Positions 62,618 through 64,000 of a DNA stretch of 64,000 nt are shown here, in pieces (within the stretch, counting starts at the first letter, position 1; each line of letters starts with the position of its first letter). The stretch is from contig NZ_SOAP01000001.1 of assembly GCF_004364805.1 (NCBI RefSeq), forward strand, positions 620,001-684,000. Direction: 5' to 3'. Under the pieces are notes generated by a model. It ran no database searches, was not told the DNA's origin, and saw only the letters and a program-made list of their open reading frames with translations. The DNA comes from Pelagimonas phthalicica. Lineage in GTDB: Bacteria > Pseudomonadota > Alphaproteobacteria > Rhodobacterales > Rhodobacteraceae. The position numbers and the translations under genes are program-made.

Positions 62618-64000
62618 GCCGCGGCCACGGGGGCGGCGAGCCCTTCGCCGCCTAGTCTTGCTAGGCTTTTTCGAAACTTCCATTGTCGGTTCCCCCACCT
62701 TTTCAGACGCGTCGCGAGTTTCAGGGGCCGGTTTCAACCGTCTCATGCGTAGCGGGATATTGGGGTCGAGGATTTTGAGCGCCGCATAAGCATAGACACG
62801 GCAGTCGAGCGCTTCGTTTCGATCTCTGGTTTTCTTCCATTCCCGAACCGGAAAGCCTTTCACGAAACGGGTAACCAGTCGCTCGGCGGTAAGTTGCTGG
62901 AACCATTCAGGATCGCGCTCGATGTCTACATGGCAATAGCCTGGGCCGGGTTTCTCCTGAAGGAAGCGACGCAACACAACAAGCTTGGCGTCATTGACAC
63001 CAAGGGTGAATAGAGTAACCGGACGCCCTCTCTTGCCGCTTCGCGATTTAGACGGAGCCGAGGCAATCGGTTTATCCCAACCTTTCCCACCTTTGATCGC
63101 AAAGATATTGCGCCGCTGCTTACCGCGTAACTGCTCATATGCGGCCTGGGTCAAACCACCTGAACCACCGGTATCAACGCAGGTCGCGGCGATGCGCATC
63201 TTCGCACCGGTTTCATGTTCGAAAGTTTGATCGAGGTACTCGAACAGTTGCGCCCAGACTTCCGGTTTGAGAGGATCACCCCAAAATACTTGCGTATCCA
63301 GACTCCAACTTTCTTCACCCAGCCCCCAGCCGACCCGTTCAAGTTCGAGCCGGTCTTCCTGCATATCAACGCCGCAAGTCTGCAAGGCGACGCCCGCGGG
63401 GATCTTCGCCGGCATGGGCTTAGCCCTCGCCATCAACGCATCAGCTTCGACCTTCTCGGCTTCTTCCTCCCAGGCTTCGGCCAGCGTGACGTTCACAAAT
63501 GTCTGAATGTCATTGGCCGCCTTCTTGTCCAGGAATGATCGGACAATTTTTTGAAGCTCAACAAAGCAGGAGTAGAGCCCGCTAAGATGAAAACTGGCAT
63601 GACCTCGAAACGGCTTCTTTGCTTTCCATCCATGGCCCAGTCGCTCCGCATTTCGAATGGCATAATACCGATCGGTATCAGACCAAACGCAGCCATCCGT
63701 TCGACACTCATAGTAAGCAGTTTCGGGCAGGTGGTTTCCGTCGGCATCCTTGTCCCATTTGACGTTTGACCATTCGAGCGTTTGTACGCCACCGCAATGG
63801 GGACATGCGACGTGGAATTGCCTCTGATCGCCTTGCTCATAGGCATGATCGATCCAAGATATCTTCTTTACAGTTGGCGTTGAAATCTCAATCAGCTTGC
63901 GCTGATCGCCAAATGTGTTTGCCCGCTCCCAAAGAAGGCCGACTGGGTGACCCTCGGCGGTTCGGTCATAGCCATCTGTTTCGTCACAGACGATAAACGG
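62591..64000 (-). CDS. Terminase large subunit (lambda gpA family), 5' end outside window
   Basis: The frame is open to base 64000, giving 469 visible C-terminal residues. The N-terminal Walker ATPase lies outside. Visible parts include VCDETDGYD, a CPHC...C...C zinc-ribbon-like insert and the gpA nuclease motifs GVDMQEDRLELE, CVDTGG and NEALDCRVYAYAALK. It cuts and packages phage DNA. The Arg-rich C-terminus (TRRRRARRPRGRG) overlaps the HINT gene on the other strand. Motif copy F is read in frame as VGEPTME near the end. Confidence 0.9.
   Translation of the reverse strand, partial: PFIVCDETDGYDRTAEGHPVGLLWERANTFGDQRKLIEISTPTVKKISWIDHAYEQGDQRQFHVACPHCGGVQTLEWSNVKWDKDADGNHLPETAYYECRTDGCVWSDTDRYYAIRNAERLGHGWKAKKPFRGHASFHLSGLYSCFVELQKIVRSFLDKKAANDIQTFVNVTLAEAWEEEAEKVEADALMARAKPMPAKIPAGVALQTCGVDMQEDRLELERVGWGLGEESWSLDTQVFWGDPLKPEVWAQLFEYLDQTFEHETGAKMRIAATCVDTGGSGGLTQAAYEQLRGKQRRNIFAIKGGKGWDKPIASAPSKSRSGKRGRPVTLFTLGVNDAKLVVLRRFLQEKPGPGYCHVDIERDPEWFQQLTAERLVTRFVKGFPVREWKKTRDRNEALDCRVYAYAALKILDPNIPLRMRRLKPAPETRDASEKVGEPTMEVSKKPSKTRRRRARRPRGRGLGSNIKAR
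62678..62698 (-). repeat. Dispersed prophage motif, copy F (diverged)
   Basis: Plus-strand TTCCATTGTCGGTTCC then CCCAC matches copy B at 18 of 21 positions. It lies within the terminase gene close to the HINT gene end. Confidence 0.5.

Larger units (their letters stand above)
37649..64000. mobile_element. Prophage, left part (lambda/HK97-type head, P2-type contractile tail)
   Basis: The left border is placed at the break in the tRNA-Cys gene. From right to left the late genes encode terminase, a HINT protein (opposite strand), a connector, portal, fused protease-capsid, head-tail and tail completion proteins, V, W, J, I, fibres, an unknown, FI, FII, E/E', tape measure, U, X and D. A membrane/RHH pair, further unknowns, a tailspike and an HD/HSP90 ATPase follow. 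In P2 the attachment site also lies beyond gene D. No integrase, repressor, replication or lysis enzyme is visible, so the element continues beyond 64000. Confidence 0.88.

Noticed and set aside
63493-63846. Apparent separate 117-codon minus-strand gene upstream of the terminase fragment
   Set aside because: The true terminase frame continues unbroken to base 64000 with zinc-ribbon cysteines; this is another frame of the same gene.
1-64000. CRISPR array or rRNA operon
   Set aside because: No regularly spaced repeats and no rRNA sequence were seen. The six-copy motif in the prophage is irregularly spaced over 20 kb and is not an array.

Overview
The window looks like a high-GC Rhodobacterales (roseobacter-type) alphaproteobacterial chromosome with an incomplete prophage on its right. 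The assignment rests on gene content and codon style: a TAXI-type TRAP transporter, a single LolC/E-type permease beside LolD, a small DUF6280-like protein, a PopZ-like acidic protein, EF-P and repeated MarR-controlled aromatic-acid modules. I could not run a taxonomic search.

Region 1 (2-5030) holds three translationally coupled genes resembling E. coli yehM-yehP-yehQ: a DUF5682 protein entering from outside the window, a von Willebrand A protein and a SWIM zinc-finger protein. The partner MoxR ATPase is expected just upstream. Region 2 (5048-21393) is an aromatic or phenylpropanoid catabolic neighbourhood. It contains a 3-hydroxybenzoate-4-monooxygenase-like flavoprotein with a divergent MarR, then an eight-gene operon (short-chain dehydrogenase, crotonase, MarR, feruloyl-CoA-synthase-like ligase, amidohydrolase, DUF3237, exported esterase, acyl-CoA dehydrogenase). 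A sulfatase/MarR pair follows, divergent from a TAXI TRAP transporter. Together these could import aromatic acids, de-esterify them, activate them with CoA, shorten the side chain and feed a protocatechuate-type ring.

Region 3 (21588-37420) is mostly housekeeping: two lipoprotein cytochromes, a small transporter, lolD and lolC/E, two aminotransferases, a phosphatase, an MsbA-like exporter, a glycosyltransferase, ygfZ, a GNAT, efp, a PopZ-like protein, a TolC-family porin and pcm.

Region 4 (about 37649 to the right edge) is a prophage. A tRNA-Cys gene with an intact-looking promoter stops after its anticodon stem at 37648, and phage or cargo DNA follows. Leftward late genes run from terminase through a lambda/HK97-type head module into a P2-type contractile tail (V, W, J, I, fibres, FI, FII, E/E', tape measure, U, X, D), then a membrane protein and a ribbon-helix-helix protein, ending at an intrinsic terminator near 43900. 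Further left lie a membrane-anchored unknown, a small membrane protein, a beta-helix tailspike and an 892-residue HD plus HSP90-like ATPase. No integrase, repressor, replication or lysis enzyme gene is visible, so the rest of the prophage lies beyond 64000.

Four candidate cargo genes stand out: the HD/HSP90 ATPase, the 43.1-43.8 kb membrane protein, an unknown at the position equivalent to P2 Z/fun between tail fibre and sheath, and a stand-alone HINT protein read against the late operon. A roughly 20-bp sequence occurs six times in one orientation through the late region, usually upstream of gene starts.
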